NCBI GenBank assembly: GCA_031422555.1
Contig: JANPLZ010000008.1
Span: 1-23,510, forward strand
Direction: 5' to 3'
Length of the DNA stretch: 23,510 nucleotides
Origin: JANNAT01 sp031422555
Lineage (GTDB): Bacteria > Pseudomonadota > Alphaproteobacteria > Rhodobacterales > Rhodobacteraceae
The notes beneath the pieces were generated by a model that saw nothing but the letters and a program-made list of their open reading frames with translations, ran no database searches and was not told the origin of the DNA. Each line of letters opens with the position of its first letter. The stretch's first letter is position 1. Shown here one piece after another: positions 21,593 to 23,510 of the stretch. Made by a program: the position numbers and the translations under genes.

Positions 21593-21612
21593 TTCATTTT
21601 GGCGCAAATACT
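21593..21612 (+). repeat. Dispersed intergenic motif, copy B
   Basis: TTCATTTTGGCGCAAATACT, followed by CTCGCCGAAGGCA, matches copy A (15498-15517) in both the core and the downstream GCCG-AGGCA part. It lies between the small protein gene and copy C, pointing away from copy C. Confidence 0.65.
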
Positions 21613-21650
21613 CTCGCCGAAGGCATCTGTTCTTGCGGCTGAACAGCGTC

Positions 21651-21863
21651 TCATGTCTTGCGCGCCTCCAGTTCCGAATTGAACAACCGCAGCCGGTGGG
21701 TCAGGTTGTCATGGTTGATCACAGAACTGAAATTCTCGAACAGAAACGACAACGCCTCACCCTCATCTAACCCCGCCTCACCCGCAAAACGCTTCAGGTG
21801 GCGATATCCTTCTTCAGTCATCGCAACCGGAAAGCGACGTGTCAGGCGAAAGCGTTTGGGCAT
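21651..21863 (-). CDS. Conserved small hypothetical protein
   Basis: From the ATG at 21863 (70 residues; GGTGGAG site 6 bases before it) the protein begins MPKRFRLTRRFPVAMTEEGYRHL and has two amphipathic helices (GYRHLKRFAGEAGLDEGEALSFLFENF and LTHRLRLFNSELEARK). No cysteine motif, signal or membrane segment is present. It resembles small conserved proteins seen beside acyl-CoA dehydrogenase genes in Rhodobacteraceae, by recollection. I do not know a function. It follows the FadE-like gene by 62 bp and is probably co-transcribed with it. Confidence 0.62.
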   Translation of the reverse strand: MPKRFRLTRRFPVAMTEEGYRHLKRFAGEAGLDEGEALSFLFENFSSVINHDNLTHRLRLFNSELEARKT

Positions 21864-21925
21864 AGGATACTCCACCAGCAGGGAAGGGCACAAAATTCTT
21901 TCTGCAAGAATTTTAGACCCGCAGC

Positions 21926-23510
21926 TTAGAACGCCTCGGCTGCCAGTGCCATCACCGGATCGGCCCCGCTTTCAATCCGGGCAAGATGCATGCCGGTGGC
22001 GGGCAGATGCCGCGCCATGTAATAGCGCCCGGTTGCGATTTTCGCATCGTAAAACGCGTCATCGCCGCCGCCTGCATCCAGCCCCGCATAGGCTGCCTTT
22101 GCCATCCGCGCCCACATCAGGCCCAGACTGACCTGTCCCATCAGATGCATGAAATCATAAGACCCCGCCAGCGCCGCGTTCGGCTGCTTGGCAGCGTTCG
22201 CCATGAAAAACATTGCGGCGGTTTGCAAATCTTTTGACGCGGTTTTCAGCGGGTCCAGAAACGCGGCTTTCAGGCGGACATCGCCTTCATTTTCCTTGAT
22301 AAAGCTTTTAACCATGTCAAAAAACGCCATCACATGTTTGCCACCATCGGTGGCCAGCTTGCGGCCCACCAAATCCAGGGCTTGCACCCCGTTCGCACCT
22401 TCATAGATCTGCGCAATCCGGGCGTCGCGGGCAAACTGGCTCATGCCGCTGTCTTCGATATAGCCATGGCCGCCCCAGATTTGCTGGGCCTGCACGGCCA
22501 TCTCGAACCCTTTGTCGGTCTGGAACCCCTTGATCACCGGGGTCAGCAGCGAAATCATGCCTTCAGCGGCGGCATCCTTTTGCCGAACCGACGCGTCAAT
22601 CAGACTGGCCCCCCACAGCGTTAACGCCCGCGCCCCTTCGACAAAACTTTTCTGATCCATCAGGCTGCGGCGGATATCGGGATGCACGATCAACGGATCG
22701 GCCGGGCCGCTGGGATTTTTCACCCCGGTCACATCGCGGCCTTGCAGGCGGTCTTTTGCATAGCCAAGCGCATTTTGATACGCAGCCTCGGCCACCGCAT
22801 AGCCTTGCAGTCCAACGCCCAGCCGCGCCTCGTTCATCATGGTGAACATCGCGCGCATGCCTTTGTGCATGTCGCCCAACAGCCAGCCGGTTGCCCCATC
22901 ATAGTTCATCACACAGGTGGCATTGCCGTGAATGCCCATTTTATCTTCGATCTTGCCAACCGACACGCCGTTGCGCGCGCCCAGACTGCCATCGGCATTG
23001 ACCAAAAACTTGGGCACGATGAACAAGGACACACCTTTGATGCCGTCGCCGCCGCCCGGCGCTTTGGCCAGCACCAGATGGATGATGTTGTCCGCCAGAT
23101 CGTGATCGCCCGCCGAGATGAAAATTTTGGTGCCGCTGATGTGATAGCTGCCATCGGCCTGCGGTTCGGCACGGGTGCGCATCAGCCCCAGATCGGTGCC
23201 GCAATGCGGCTCTGTCAGGTTCATCGTGCCGGTCCAGTCACAAGACACCATTTTGGGCAGATACATTGCCTTTTGCGCATCAGTGCCATGGGCGTGGATT
23301 GCGGAATAGGCCCCGTGTGTCAGGCCCTGATACATGTTGAAGGCCATATTGGCCGACACAAAAATTTCGCCCACGGCGGTGCCCATCACATAGGGCAGGC
23401 CCTGGCCGCCATAGTCCGGATCGCAGTCAAGCGCCGTCCAGCCGCCATCTTTCATCGCCGCAAACGCGGCTTTGAAACCGGGCGGGGTGCGGACCACGCC
23501 GTTTTCCAAC
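21926..23510 (-). CDS. Acyl-CoA dehydrogenase, FadE-like (partial; N-terminus outside window)
   Basis: The frame is open to the right edge, so about 527 residues of a roughly 600-residue acyl-CoA dehydrogenase are visible; the real start is past the window. It catalyses FAD-dependent formation of trans-2-enoyl-CoA, the first step of beta-oxidation. Visible features: DPDYGGQGLP, then TMNLTEPHCGTDLG (FAD/substrate region), GTKIFISAGDHDL, a QIYEGANGVQALDLVGRKL segment with the presumed catalytic Glu, and the about 130-residue extra C-terminal domain typical of this long subfamily. A 3-methylmercaptopropionyl-CoA dehydrogenase (DmdC) is in the same long-form group and cannot be excluded. It leads the beta-oxidation cluster on the minus strand. 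Confidence 0.85.
   Translation of the reverse strand, partial: LENGVVRTPPGFKAAFAAMKDGGWTALDCDPDYGGQGLPYVMGTAVGEIFVSANMAFNMYQGLTHGAYSAIHAHGTDAQKAMYLPKMVSCDWTGTMNLTEPHCGTDLGLMRTRAEPQADGSYHISGTKIFISAGDHDLADNIIHLVLAKAPGGGDGIKGVSLFIVPKFLVNADGSLGARNGVSVGKIEDKMGIHGNATCVMNYDGATGWLLGDMHKGMRAMFTMMNEARLGVGLQGYAVAEAAYQNALGYAKDRLQGRDVTGVKNPSGPADPLIVHPDIRRSLMDQKSFVEGARALTLWGASLIDASVRQKDAAAEGMISLLTPVIKGFQTDKGFEMAVQAQQIWGGHGYIEDSGMSQFARDARIAQIYEGANGVQALDLVGRKLATDGGKHVMAFFDMVKSFIKENEGDVRLKAAFLDPLKTASKDLQTAAMFFMANAAKQPNAALAGSYDFMHLMGQVSLGLMWARMAKAAYAGLDAGGGDDAFYDAKIATGRYYMARHLPATGMHLARIESGADPVMALAAEAF

Overview
The window looks like a piece of a GC-rich alphaproteobacterial chromosome, most likely Rhodobacteraceae. 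The basis is the high GC, the codon use, the close family resemblance of the host proteins (YbjN-type protein, GTG-started sulfotransferase, FadE/thiolase/FadJ cluster), and a dispersed intergenic motif that I associate with that family. No marker gene such as rRNA is present, so the assignment is inference.

Positions 1 to about 9360 hold the distal end of a siphovirus-type prophage tail module, all on the plus strand and mostly with 1-4 bp stop/start overlaps. In order it has the C-terminus of a tape-measure protein, two tail-tip-region proteins, a DUF6950/NlpC-P60-like protein, a 1118-residue host-specificity (J-like) tail-tip protein, two small tail-associated proteins, a small protein with a transglutaminase/papain-like Cys-His-Asp pattern, a 730-residue fibre-like protein with three 49-residue repeats, a small hydrophobic-N-terminus protein and a BppU-N-like baseplate domain protein. 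The order resembles a gene transfer agent tail module, but the families do not match those GTA genes.

Positions about 9.4 to 12.5 kb are an accessory ('moron') block at the end of the tail genes: a D12-class DNA adenine methylase followed by a strong inverted-repeat terminator, a 72-residue orphan, then a two-gene cassette of a Gp37/Gp68 (DUF5131, three-Cys motif) protein and its partner TcmP. The pair is a recurrent but functionally unexplained module and is the best candidate here for an undescribed system. A 313-bp, lower-GC non-coding stretch (12509-12821) separates it from host genes and is the most likely place for the phage/host junction. No integrase or tRNA is in the window.

Positions 12.8 to 16.3 kb are ordinary host genes on the plus strand: a YbjN-domain protein, proC, a CsaA-like tRNA-binding protein, a D-2-hydroxyacid dehydrogenase (these last three overlap and form an operon) and a sulfotransferase-family protein. 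Positions 16.3 to 23.5 kb are a minus-strand fatty-acid beta-oxidation cluster. Read in the direction of transcription it has a FadE-like acyl-CoA dehydrogenase (cut by the window edge), a small conserved protein, a glutathione S-transferase, a thiolase, a cupin protein, an NTF2/SnoaL-like protein and a FadJ-type bifunctional hydratase/dehydrogenase. From the thiolase to FadJ the genes are tightly packed (10-bp gap, then a 1-bp and a 4-bp overlap plus one 38-bp gap), so thiolysis, dehydrogenation and hydration enzymes are probably co-expressed.
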